Program-made: the position numbers and the translations under genes
Part shown: positions 28,759 to 36,032 of the stretch, piece by piece
Layout: the number at the start of each line of letters is the position of its first letter
Numbering within the stretch: the stretch's first letter is position 1
Notes under the pieces: generated by a model
What the model was told of the DNA's origin: nothing
Seen by the model: the letters and a program-made list of their open reading frames with translations, nothing else
The model's database searches: none
DNA from: Lutibacillus sp052034115
GTDB taxonomy: Bacteria; Actinomycetota; Actinomycetes; Actinomycetales; Dermatophilaceae
Direction: 5' to 3'
DNA length: 64,000 nucleotides
NCBI GenBank assembly: GCA_052034115.1
Contig: JBPOIZ010000005.1
Span: forward strand, 21,551 to 85,550

Positions 28759-29262
28759 CTACCCGCCGCAGAAAGCGGTGATGACCCATCGCCCGTCGAC
28801 CGCCTCGAGGCGCAGGGCCAGGGCCGTGACCCGCCCGCCCTCGGAGCCGAGGACGACGGACAGTTCCGCTATCCCGTCGCGCAGCATGCTCACCCGGACC
28901 CGGCGTACGACGAACCGTCGGCTGGCCCGCTGTCGTCGGGCGCCGGCGAAGGTGCGGTGTGCCAGGTCGGAGTAGACCTGCGCGGTGACGAAGCGAATGA
29001 GCTGAGGGGCCGGCCGGGTGCCGCTGAGCACTTCTGCCATCGCCCGGGCCAGCGCTGCCCCGAACTCGGCGACCGGTGGCATCCCGAGGTCGGTGGCCTG
29101 CGGTGCCGTGCCCCGCACCGCCACGAAACGCAGCGGGAGAGCCGGTGGCTCATCGACCGGCGGCGTGCCGCGTCGAACCGTCGGCAGCCGCGAGACCTCC
29201 TCTGCACTGATCCGCGCCGGACGCGCCTCGGGGACCCACTCGACCCTCAGTGCCGAACCCAT
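28759..29262 (-). CDS. Rv3235 family protein
   Basis: The 167-residue protein matches the Rv3235 family found beside secA in actinobacteria: a variable proline-rich N-terminus, a helix (FGAALARAMAEVLSGTRPAPQLIRFV), and a C-terminal small beta domain (VRRVRVSMLRDGIAELSVVL, then WVITAFCGG). The function is unknown. It starts 12 bases downstream of the LysM gene stop, so both are probably one minus-strand transcript, with the hairpin at 28699-28739 as end. Confidence 0.8.
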   Translation of the reverse strand: MGSALRVEWVPEARPARISAEEVSRLPTVRRGTPPVDEPPALPLRFVAVRGTAPQATDLGMPPVAEFGAALARAMAEVLSGTRPAPQLIRFVTAQVYSDLAHRTFAGARRQRASRRFVVRRVRVSMLRDGIAELSVVLGSEGGRVTALALRLEAVDGRWVITAFCGG

Positions 29263-29274
29263 GCCGCCCCTCCC

Positions 29275-30078
29275 TCACCGGGCGCCGGGGATCCGCAGCC
29301 GCAGACCTGGCACGAGCAGGTCGGGGTTGTCGCCGATGACGTCGGCGTTGGCGGCATACCACCGGGGCCACTCCGCTGCGATGGCGACCTCGGTCGCCTC
29401 GGGACCAAGGTGCTGCGCCGCCAGGCTCCAGAGGCAGTCCCCAGGACGCACGACGACGGTGTCGGAGGAGGAGATGCGCACCGGCGGCCGCAGCGGCCCG
29501 AGCCCGATCGGTGTGCCTTCGTGGCCGGGTCGCGGGGGGGCCGGCGCCGAGTCCGGGCCACCGTCCACGGGGACGGGGACGGGGGCGGTCGGCGCGGTGG
29601 TCGGCCCCGGAGCCGGCATGGGAGCGGGGTCAGGGGCCGCGAAGACGTCCTGGGGACCGGTGCCCGTGCCGGTCGGGCTGAGCGCCACCGACGTCGTCGC
29701 GCTCCCGTGCGGCACGCCGTCCTCGGCCAGCGCGGCGCCCGGGGCTGCGCTGGCCACCGCTCCGGACAGCACCACGGCTGCCACACCCCTGCGCAGGGTG
29801 CCGGGGGCGATCCGGGCGGCGACCCACCGCGCCGCAACGCTGGCCCGGCCTGGCAGGGCAGCCAGCGCCGAGGCGACCACGGCCAGCAGCAGCCACGCCA
29901 GGACGGCCAGGGCGGCCAGCGCCACGACGAGCTCGACCAGTTCGGCGGTCTGCGGCGGCACCGGGCGGCGCACGTGCTGCAGGTCGACCCAGGCGAGGTG
30001 GCCCACCGTGACCAGCAGGCCGATGCACGCCGCGCTGGCCACCCCGATGAGGACGCGGACCCGATGCACTGATGGCAT
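29275..30078 (-). CDS. LysM-domain membrane protein
   Basis: The 267-residue protein has two hydrophobic N-terminal segments (VRVLIGVASAACIGLLVTVG and VALAALAVLAWLLLAVVASAL), a third near residue 105 (GVAAVVLSGAVASAAPGAALA), then a Pro/Gly-rich linker and a C-terminal LysM domain (VVVRPGDCLWSLAAQHLG to NPDLLVPGLRLRIP). It is probably anchored in the membrane with LysM contacting peptidoglycan or binding outside. The ATG at 30078 follows a GGGGG ribosome-like site. The divergent gap holds a striking 10-base repeat. Confidence 0.85.
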   Translation of the reverse strand: MPSVHRVRVLIGVASAACIGLLVTVGHLAWVDLQHVRRPVPPQTAELVELVVALAALAVLAWLLLAVVASALAALPGRASVAARWVAARIAPGTLRRGVAAVVLSGAVASAAPGAALAEDGVPHGSATTSVALSPTGTGTGPQDVFAAPDPAPMPAPGPTTAPTAPVPVPVDGGPDSAPAPPRPGHEGTPIGLGPLRPPVRISSSDTVVVRPGDCLWSLAAQHLGPEATEVAIAAEWPRWYAANADVIGDNPDLLVPGLRLRIPGAR

Positions 30079-30097
30079 CGCTACCCCCTAAGCCATC

Positions 30098-30127
30098 GTT
30101 TGCTGTTGTTTGCTTATGTTTACGCGT
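30098..30127. repeat. Three 10-base direct repeats (GTTTGC/GTTTAC) in the LysM-hypothetical gap
   Basis: GTTTGCTGTT, GTTTGCTTAT and GTTTACGCGT follow each other with an exact 10-base period, one helical turn. They lie about 20 bases upstream of the LysM gene and about 25 bases before the TAGGGT box of the plus-strand gene. A-T-rich sequence like this stands out in the GC-rich window and looks like a phased protein-binding site, as used by BldC/MerR-like proteins that bind direct repeats side by side. Confidence 0.6.
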
Positions 30128-30150
30128 GCTTGTTGGGCAGTGTCAAGCGG

Positions 30151-30156
30151 TAGGGT
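30151..30156 (+). promoter_or_regulatory. -10 box (TAGGGT) of the hypothetical gene at 30176
   Basis: TAGGGT lies 19 bases before the ATG at 30176; TTGTTG at 30130-30135 is a weak -35 with a 15-base spacer. GGGGG just before the start can serve as ribosome site. Confidence 0.4.
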
Positions 30157-30175
30157 GAGGGCGCAGGGGGTGAGC

Positions 30176-30718
30176 ATGCGCTGGGACCGGCTGTTCGATG
30201 ATCTGGAGGGCCAGCTCGAGGCCGCCGCACGCCTCGAGCGGCAGGGCGAAGTCGCCGACCGCACCCGCAGGGAACGCGCGGCCATCGGTCTGCACGAGAG
30301 GTTCCTTGCCCACCGTGGCGGCCACGTGACCGTGCGGTGCGGGGCGGGTGATCGGGTCGCCGGGAGGATCGAGGACGTCGGCGTCGACTGGCTGATGCTG
30401 GACTCGGCCCCGGGCGCGGTGCTCGTCCACCTGCCCGCCATACGGTCGGTGTCCGGTCTGCCGGGGCGCGCCGAGGCGCCGTCAGCGGTCGCCCGCCGGT
30501 TCTCCATCGGTATGGCGGTGCGGGTGATGAGTCGCGACCGGGTCGGTGTCACCGTGGTCGATGTCACCGGGACGGTGCTCACGGGGACCGTCGATGCCGT
30601 CGGCGCCGATTACCTCGAACTCGCCGAGCATCCCTTGGATGTGCCGCGTCGCGGCGAGAACGTCCGAGGTCTGCGGGTGGTCCCGTGGGCCGCGCTGAGC
30701 TGGATCAGGCGGGATTGA
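30176..30718 (+). CDS. Hypothetical protein with an N-terminal helix and small beta domain
   Basis: I do not recognise this 180-residue protein. It starts MRWDRLFDDLEGQLEAAARLE, an acidic helix, followed by EVADRTRRERAAIGLHERFLAH and several beta-strand-like segments (HVTVRCGAGDRVAGRIEDVG, VTVVDVTGTVLTGTVDAVG) that suggest two Sm-like or SH3-like barrels. It has no signal peptide or membrane span, so it is cytoplasmic. A GTG at 30170 is an alternative start. Similar proteins occur near secA in other actinobacteria, from memory. Confidence 0.7.
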   Translation: MRWDRLFDDLEGQLEAAARLERQGEVADRTRRERAAIGLHERFLAHRGGHVTVRCGAGDRVAGRIEDVGVDWLMLDSAPGAVLVHLPAIRSVSGLPGRAEAPSAVARRFSIGMAVRVMSRDRVGVTVVDVTGTVLTGTVDAVGADYLELAEHPLDVPRRGENVRGLRVVPWAALSWIRRD

Positions 30719-30768
30719 CCGAGGAGAACAGGATCAACCGGGCCACGCAGCGCGCGGACGCGGGGGCG

Positions 30769-31002
30769 TCACTCTGCGTCGTCGGGGCTGCTGCCGAGCG
30801 GGTGGGTAGCGACGAACTCGCGAGTCTGCGCGTACATCCGCTGGATGTACCCCTCCAGCTCGCTCGCCTCCACCCGCCACTGGCCGCGGCCGCCCACCTT
30901 GATGGCCGGCAGGTCGCCCGTGCGCACCAAGGCGTAGGCCTGCGCGGAGGAGATGTTGAGAATCTCGCAGACCTCGGTGAGCTGCAGGAAGCGCGGCGCC
31001 AT
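30769..31002 (-). CDS. Small excisionase-family (MerR/BldC-like) DNA-binding protein
   Basis: The 77-residue protein starts MAPRFLQLTEVCEILNISSA and continues QAYALVRTGDLPAIKVGGRGQWRVEASELEGYI, the classic single winged-helix of the excisionase/HTH_17 family, whose best-known developmental member is BldC. A longer in-frame reading to 31350 overlaps the promoter region and the cpaB-like gene and is unlikely. With no phage gene nearby it is probably a chromosomal regulator. It is convergent with the hypothetical gene and divergent from the CpaB-like gene. Confidence 0.85.
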   Translation of the reverse strand: MAPRFLQLTEVCEILNISSAQAYALVRTGDLPAIKVGGRGQWRVEASELEGYIQRMYAQTREFVATHPLGSSPDDAE

Positions 31003-31036
31003 GAGAAACCCCCAGTGAGGCGTGGATAGCCAGGAC

Positions 31037-31042
31037 AGTATC
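31037..31042 (-). promoter_or_regulatory. -10 box (GATACT) of the excisionase-family gene
   Basis: On the minus strand GATACT lies 34 bases before the ATG at 31002. The surrounding gap carries three GTGGATA/G elements (31022, 31084, 31104), and a GGGGGTGC/GCACCCCC hairpin at 31113-31131 stands between the two divergent genes. Confidence 0.35.
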
Positions 31043-31180
31043 GCAGGGGAAGGTGTATTTGACGCGATTCGGTCGTCTTTGCCTGTGGATAGCGCCAGGA
31101 ATCTGTGGATGAGGGGGTGCTCCGCACCCCCATGGACCATGATGAGTGCGCACCGTCGATCGCATCCAGGGGAGATCGTC

Positions 31181-31846
31181 ATGCCTGACCTTCCGGCGCC
31201 GCCGGCCAAACGGCTGCACCGTCCGTCGTGGCGCGATCCGCGCCTGGCCGTCGGCGTCCTGATCGTCCTGGCCTCCACCCTGCTGGGGGCGCGCATCGTG
31301 GCGGCCGCCGACGACACCGTGCCGACCTTCGCTGCCCGCGTCGACCTCAAACCGGGGGACCGGATCGAGGCTGGTTCGCTGCTTCGTGTCGACGTCCAGC
31401 TGGGTGACGGAGCGGGGGCCTACCTCGATGGGGCGGCCGGTGCGCCGGCGGACGGCTTTGCGCTGCGGGAGATCCGTGCCGGGGAGCTGGTGCCCCGCTC
31501 GGCCATCGGCGGAGCGGAGCAGATCGACGTCCAGCCGGTGACGGTGGAGGCCGACGCTCTGTCCGCCTCGGCCCTGGTCGTCGGCTCGGTCGTCGATGTC
31601 TACGTCAGCCGGCGTGACGTCTCGGCGACCCAGGACCGCTACGCGGACCCCGTCCTGATGCTGGGGCGGGTCTCGGTGTCGTGGCTCCCGGCGACGCCGG
31701 ATCGGTTCGGGGGTGCGGGCTCGACGTCCGCGGTCCAGGTGCTCGTGCCGACCGACGCGGTGCCCGAGCTGCTCGCAGCGATCGACAGCGAGTCCAGGGT
31801 GGCCCTGGTGCCCGTGCCGGGGTCGGCCCGCAAGGGCGGCTCATGA
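31181..31846 (+). CDS. SAF-domain, CpaB/RcpC-like protein
   Basis: The 221-residue protein has an N-terminal membrane anchor (LAVGVLIVLASTLLGARIVAA) and a SAF domain (FAARVDLKPGDRIEAGSLL, then LREIRAGELVPRSAI), like CpaB/RcpC, the periplasmic part of Flp/Tad pilus machines. The ATG at 31181 has AGGGGAG upstream. The stop overlaps the CpaE-like gene (ATGA). No other tad gene (cpaF, tadB, tadC, pilin) is in the window, so whether a pilus is made is open. Confidence 0.82.
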   Translation: MPDLPAPPAKRLHRPSWRDPRLAVGVLIVLASTLLGARIVAAADDTVPTFAARVDLKPGDRIEAGSLLRVDVQLGDGAGAYLDGAAGAPADGFALREIRAGELVPRSAIGGAEQIDVQPVTVEADALSASALVVGSVVDVYVSRRDVSATQDRYADPVLMLGRVSVSWLPATPDRFGGAGSTSAVQVLVPTDAVPELLAAIDSESRVALVPVPGSARKGGS

Positions 31847-33141
31847 CCCAGGTGCTCACCGCGGTGGGGGCTCGGTGGGAGGGTCACATCGCGACCGTCA
31901 TCGAGGGGTCGGAGCACGTGCGCATCAGTCGTCGGTGCGCCGATGTGGCCGATCTGCTGGCGACCGCGGCGGCCGGGCTCGGCGATGCCGTCCTGGTGAC
32001 CGCGGACTTGCGCGGTCTTGATCTGTCCCTGGTATCCGACCTGCAGGGACTCGGCCTGCGGATCGTGGGCCTGACCGTCGAGGGGTCGGAGGCTGAGGAA
32101 CGTTGGCTCCGCTCGCTGGGCGTCACCGTGCTGGCCCCGGTGCGTTCCGAGTTGGCCGAGCTCGAGGCGGCCCTGCTCGTGCGCACACCGCTTGGGCGAG
32201 ACCACGAGCCCGCCGTGACGGCGGAGGCTGCGGCCGCCTCCGCGGTGCCCGCCGCCGATAGCGCCGTCGCCGAGCCTGCCGAGCTCATGCCTCCCGGCGC
32301 ACCCAAGGGCGTGGTCATCGCCGTATGGGGGCCGATCGGCGCACCGGGGCGGACCACGGTGGCCGTCAACCTCGCCGCCGAGGTCGCCGCGGCGGGTCGG
32401 CGCACCCTCCTGATCGACCTCGACACGTATGGCGGGACGGTGGCGCAGGTCCTCTCGCTGCTCGACGAAGCCCCGGGCATCGCGGCCGCCTGTCGAGCCG
32501 CGGAGCAGGGCAGCCTGGACGTCGTGGCGCTGGCCAGGCTCAGTCCTGAGGTGGTCCCTCGGCTGCGGGTCCTCACCGGGGTCCCCAAACCGCAGCGGTG
32601 GACAGAGTTGCGCGCGGCGGCGGTCGAGCGGGTCCTCGATCTGGGGGTCATGCTCGCCGAGGTGGTCATCGTCGACTGCGGGTTCTGTCTCGAGGACGAC
32701 GAGGAGCTCTCCTACGACACCCTCGCCCCGCGGCGCAACGCCACCACGCTGAGTGCGCTGGCCCACGCCGACGTCCTGCTTGCCGTCGGGGCCGCCGAGC
32801 CGGTCGGCCTCCAGCGGCTGGTCCGGGGCCTCCAAGAGCTCACCGACGTCGAGGCGCCGACCCCCTTCGTCGTCGTCACCAAGGTCCGCCCCGGTGCGGT
32901 CGGCCCCCGGCCGGAGCAGGCCATCGCCGAGACCCTGGCGCGCTTCGCCGGGATCGACCACCTGGCCTTCGTCCCCGACGACCGGGCCGTCCTGGACGCC
33001 GCGATGCTTGCCGGGCGCACGCTCGTCGAGCACGCGCCCTCCTCGGCGGCGCGACTGGCCATCGCCGAGCTGGCCCACGAGGTGGCCGGCATACCGGCCC
33101 CGGTCCGGCGGCGCGGCCGCCGTGGGACGATGGGCGCGTGA
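31843..33141 (+). CDS. CpaE/TadZ-like MinD-family ATPase
   Basis: The 432-residue protein has a degenerate receiver-like N-terminal part (residues 1-115) and a MinD/ParA-type ATPase from residue about 150: a deviant Walker A WGPIGAPGRTTVAVNLAAE, LLIDLDTYGGTVAQ and VIVDCGF. CpaE/TadZ proteins position pilus machines at the pole. It overlaps the CpaB-like gene upstream and the wax ester synthase downstream (GTGA), which implies coupled translation. Confidence 0.83.
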   Translation: MTQVLTAVGARWEGHIATVIEGSEHVRISRRCADVADLLATAAAGLGDAVLVTADLRGLDLSLVSDLQGLGLRIVGLTVEGSEAEERWLRSLGVTVLAPVRSELAELEAALLVRTPLGRDHEPAVTAEAAAASAVPAADSAVAEPAELMPPGAPKGVVIAVWGPIGAPGRTTVAVNLAAEVAAAGRRTLLIDLDTYGGTVAQVLSLLDEAPGIAAACRAAEQGSLDVVALARLSPEVVPRLRVLTGVPKPQRWTELRAAAVERVLDLGVMLAEVVIVDCGFCLEDDEELSYDTLAPRRNATTLSALAHADVLLAVGAAEPVGLQRLVRGLQELTDVEAPTPFVVVTKVRPGAVGPRPEQAIAETLARFAGIDHLAFVPDDRAVLDAAMLAGRTLVEHAPSSAARLAIAELAHEVAGIPAPVRRRGRRGTMGA

Positions 33142-34571
33142 CGGATCGCTTGACCTCCCTGGACGCCTCCTTCCTCTATCTGGAGGAACCGACGACGGCG
33201 ATGCACGTCAGCTCGGTCATGGTGTTCCAGCCTCCGGCAGCCGGGTTCGACTACGACCGGCTCGTCGGGCTGATCCGGCAGCGCATCGGTCAGATGCCTC
33301 GCTACCGGCAGACGGTCCGCGACGTGCCCGGCCGGTTGGCCAACCCGGTCTGGGTCGACGACCGGCACTTCGACCTGAGTTACCACGTCCGCCGCTCGGC
33401 CCTGCCGCGACCGGGCTCCGACGAGCAACTGCAGGAGTTCGTCGCCCGCGTGCAGCCACGCCCGTTGGACCGCAGCCGCCCGTTGTGGGAGGTCTATCTC
33501 GTCGAAGGCCTCCAACACGGCCGGTTTGCGATCGTCACCAAGACGCATCAGGCCCTGGTCGACGGGGTCAACGCGCTCGACATCGCCCACCTGCTGGTGT
33601 CCGGCCAGTCGGCCGAGATCGGTGCGACGGAGGACACCTGGCTTCCGAGTTCCGCACCGAGTGACCTGCGGCTCGTGACCGGCGCCGTCGTGGACAGCCT
33701 GCGCACCCCGGGCCGGCTCGTCGACGCGGTGCGTGAGGGGGTCCGGGAGGTCCGCGAGGTCGGCGCTCGGGCCACCGAAGGGCTGGGCGCGGTGGTCTCG
33801 ACCCTGGCCCGGACCGCCGCCCGACCGGCGCCGGCGTCGCCGCTGAATGCCGAGATCGGCACCTCGCGACGGTTCGTCATGGTCGGCACCGATCTGGCCG
33901 ACTACCGCACGATCCGCAACCGTATTCGCGCCCGCACCCCGAGCGACGACCTCGCGGTGAATGACGTCATCCTGGCCACCCTGGCCGGGGCGTTCCGGGC
34001 GTGGCTGCTGACCCGGGGGGAGGCGGTCCACAGTGGGACGGTCCTGCGGGCCATGGTGCCGGTGAGCATGTACTCCGCCCCGACCCATTCGGACAGCGCC
34101 GCTGCGATGGGCAACCGACTGATCGCCTGTTTCGTCGACCTCCCGGTCGGAGAGCCGGCACCCTCGATGCGCCTTCACCAGGTCTCGTATCAGATGCGCA
34201 AACAGATCGAGGACGGTCACGCGGTCGAGGCGGACACCTTGGCCGGGGTCGCAGGCTTCGTGTCGCCCACGCTGCATTCGCTGGCCGCCCGGTTGGGATC
34301 GGCGGCCTCGCGGCGGTTCTTCAACGTCATGGTCACCAACGTGCCCGGACCCCAGTCGGCGTTGTATGCCGGAACCGCTCGCATGCTGTCCACCTACCCG
34401 GTCATGCCGCTGGCCAAGGGGCAGGCGCTGGCGATCGGCCTGACGTCATACGACGGCGGGGTCTTCTACGGTCTCAACGCCGACCGCGCCGCCCTGCCGG
34501 ACGTCGACATCGTCGGGCAGAGCATCGTGGAATCCCTCCACGAGTTGCTCGCGGCGACGGAGGACGACTGA
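33138..34571 (+). CDS. Wax ester synthase/diacylglycerol acyltransferase (WS/DGAT)
   Basis: The 477-residue protein starts VTDRLTSLDASFLYLEEPTTAMHV, the normal WS/DGAT opening, with PLDRSRPLWEVYLVEGL, the active-site block KTHQALVDGVNALDI, and the C-terminal NVMVTNVPGPQSALYAGTARM. Such enzymes make triacylglycerol or wax esters for storage from acyl-CoA. The classic HHxxxDG reads HQALVDG here, so the second His, usually the catalytic base, is Gln. Some actinobacterial paralogues share this change as far as I recall. M. tuberculosis has tgs3 next to Rv3235. Confidence 0.9.
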   Translation: MTDRLTSLDASFLYLEEPTTAMHVSSVMVFQPPAAGFDYDRLVGLIRQRIGQMPRYRQTVRDVPGRLANPVWVDDRHFDLSYHVRRSALPRPGSDEQLQEFVARVQPRPLDRSRPLWEVYLVEGLQHGRFAIVTKTHQALVDGVNALDIAHLLVSGQSAEIGATEDTWLPSSAPSDLRLVTGAVVDSLRTPGRLVDAVREGVREVREVGARATEGLGAVVSTLARTAARPAPASPLNAEIGTSRRFVMVGTDLADYRTIRNRIRARTPSDDLAVNDVILATLAGAFRAWLLTRGEAVHSGTVLRAMVPVSMYSAPTHSDSAAAMGNRLIACFVDLPVGEPAPSMRLHQVSYQMRKQIEDGHAVEADTLAGVAGFVSPTLHSLAARLGSAASRRFFNVMVTNVPGPQSALYAGTARMLSTYPVMPLAKGQALAIGLTSYDGGVFYGLNADRAALPDVDIVGQSIVESLHELLAATEDD

Positions 34572-35569
34572 TGGGTCGCCGGGCGCTCGTTCTCGGCGGA
34601 GGTGGCGTCCTGGGCGCCGCCTGGATGGTCGGGGCGTTGACCGCGCTGGAGGAGCACGAGGGCATCGACGCCCGGCACTACGACCTCATCGTCGGCACCT
34701 CCGCAGGGTCGGTGATCGGCTCGTTGCTCGCCTGCGGGGTCTCCGTTGCCGAGCTGCGTGAGCAGCAGCTCGATGGCCAGGTGACCACCGGTCCGCTGGC
34801 CGGCTATGCCTGGGACGACGAGACGGCCACCGGCGGCGACCGGCCCCCGTGGCCCAAGGCGGCCCTCGGGTCGATCGAGTTGCTCCGCCGGGGTCGCAAG
34901 GAGCTCGGTCAGCTGCCGCCGACCGCGGTTGCGGCCGCCATCATCCCGGAGGGCCGGGGCCGGCTGGACACGGTCGGTGCGATGGTGCGCCATGTCGCCC
35001 CGGCCGGCTGGGCCCGGCATCCGCGGCTCGCGGTGACCGCGTTCGACCTCGATGCCGGCACCAGAGTGGCCTTCGGTCGCCCGGACAGCCCGACGGCCGA
35101 CCTCGCCGACGCCGTCATGGCGTCGTGCGCCATCCCCGGCTGGTACGAGCCGGTGAGCCTGGGCGGCCGGCGGTATGTCGATGGGGGCGCGTGGTCGTCG
35201 ACCAACGCCGATCTGCTCATCGGGGAGCGCCTCGACGACATCGTCGTCATCGCACCGCAAGTGTCGTTCGCGCCCGATCAGCCTTCGCGCCTGGTCACCA
35301 GGGTCGAGCGGCAGTGGCGCGCCCGGGTCACCGCCCGGGTGCTGCGCGAGCTGCAGGACGTCCACGCCGACGGGGCGGATGTGACCGTTCTGGGGCCCGG
35401 ACCTGAGGACCTCGAGGCCTTCGGACCCAACATGATGGACGTGACGAGGCGGCCACGGGTCATCGAGACCTCGCTACGCACCTCGCTGTCCGCGCTCGAA
35501 CAGGCCGGGGAGCTGCCGCGGGCCAGCGACTTCGATGCCGTCGCCGCGACGTTGGAGTCCCCCGCGTGA
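34571..35569 (+). CDS. Patatin-like phospholipase (RssA/NTE type)
   Basis: The 332-residue protein has the oxyanion loop GGGGVLGAAW, the nucleophile elbow GTSAGS and the dyad Asp in VDGGAW, all intact. Patatin-like proteins hydrolyse acyl esters of phospholipids or storage lipids. The ATG shares its A with the upstream stop (TGATG) and the gene overlaps the next one (GTGA). Pairing with the WS/DGAT suggests lipid store turnover, an inference. Confidence 0.9.
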   Translation: MGRRALVLGGGGVLGAAWMVGALTALEEHEGIDARHYDLIVGTSAGSVIGSLLACGVSVAELREQQLDGQVTTGPLAGYAWDDETATGGDRPPWPKAALGSIELLRRGRKELGQLPPTAVAAAIIPEGRGRLDTVGAMVRHVAPAGWARHPRLAVTAFDLDAGTRVAFGRPDSPTADLADAVMASCAIPGWYEPVSLGGRRYVDGGAWSSTNADLLIGERLDDIVVIAPQVSFAPDQPSRLVTRVERQWRARVTARVLRELQDVHADGADVTVLGPGPEDLEAFGPNMMDVTRRPRVIETSLRTSLSALEQAGELPRASDFDAVAATLESPA

Positions 35570-35949
35570 AGCGCCGCTGCTATCTCCCGGTGACCGCCGC
35601 CGATCTGGAGGACCTCGCCCGCTCGGGGCACCTACCGGTGGGCGGCCGCCCGGCATACGCGGTCACCGACGGGCTGCGCGCGGCGAACCGGTCCCTGACC
35701 GACGTGGAGGACCTGGAGTACCTCGCCTACGAGGCCGCGGTGGGGGCGGCGCCAGATCCTGTCGTCGTGGTGGCCCTCGACGCGGCCGTCGCAGCCGACC
35801 TGACCGGGTCCCTGGTGGCGCTGGCCGGCGAGGTCGCCCGCGCGGATGTCGCCAGCTTCCACGTGGCCGGCGACGCGCCGGACGATGACGGGCACTTGCT
35901 CTGGTATGACGTGAGCGAGCTCGACCTGGTCCGCGACCGGCTGGCCTGA
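35566..35949 (+). CDS. DUF6912-like protein
   Basis: The 127-residue protein starts VKRRCYLPVTAADLEDLARSG with AYAVTDGLRAA and DLEYLAYEAA, resembling DUF6912 (small actinobacterial family of unknown role, often written as hypothetical). No motif suggests an activity. It closes a coupled run of five genes from 31181. Confidence 0.72.
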   Translation: MKRRCYLPVTAADLEDLARSGHLPVGGRPAYAVTDGLRAANRSLTDVEDLEYLAYEAAVGAAPDPVVVVALDAAVAADLTGSLVALAGEVARADVASFHVAGDAPDDDGHLLWYDVSELDLVRDRLA

Positions 35950-36032
35950 GCGGAACCCCCGGTCGGGAGCCTGCGTCCACTCGTGCCACGATGGGTGCAC
36001 CCCACGACGACGACGTCAGGAGATGGCTCCCC

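Noticed and set aside
31003..31350. Extended 193-residue form of the excisionase-family gene
   Set aside because: The extra 116 N-terminal residues overlap the promoter gap and the divergent CpaB-like gene and have no domain; the short form has the natural family start.
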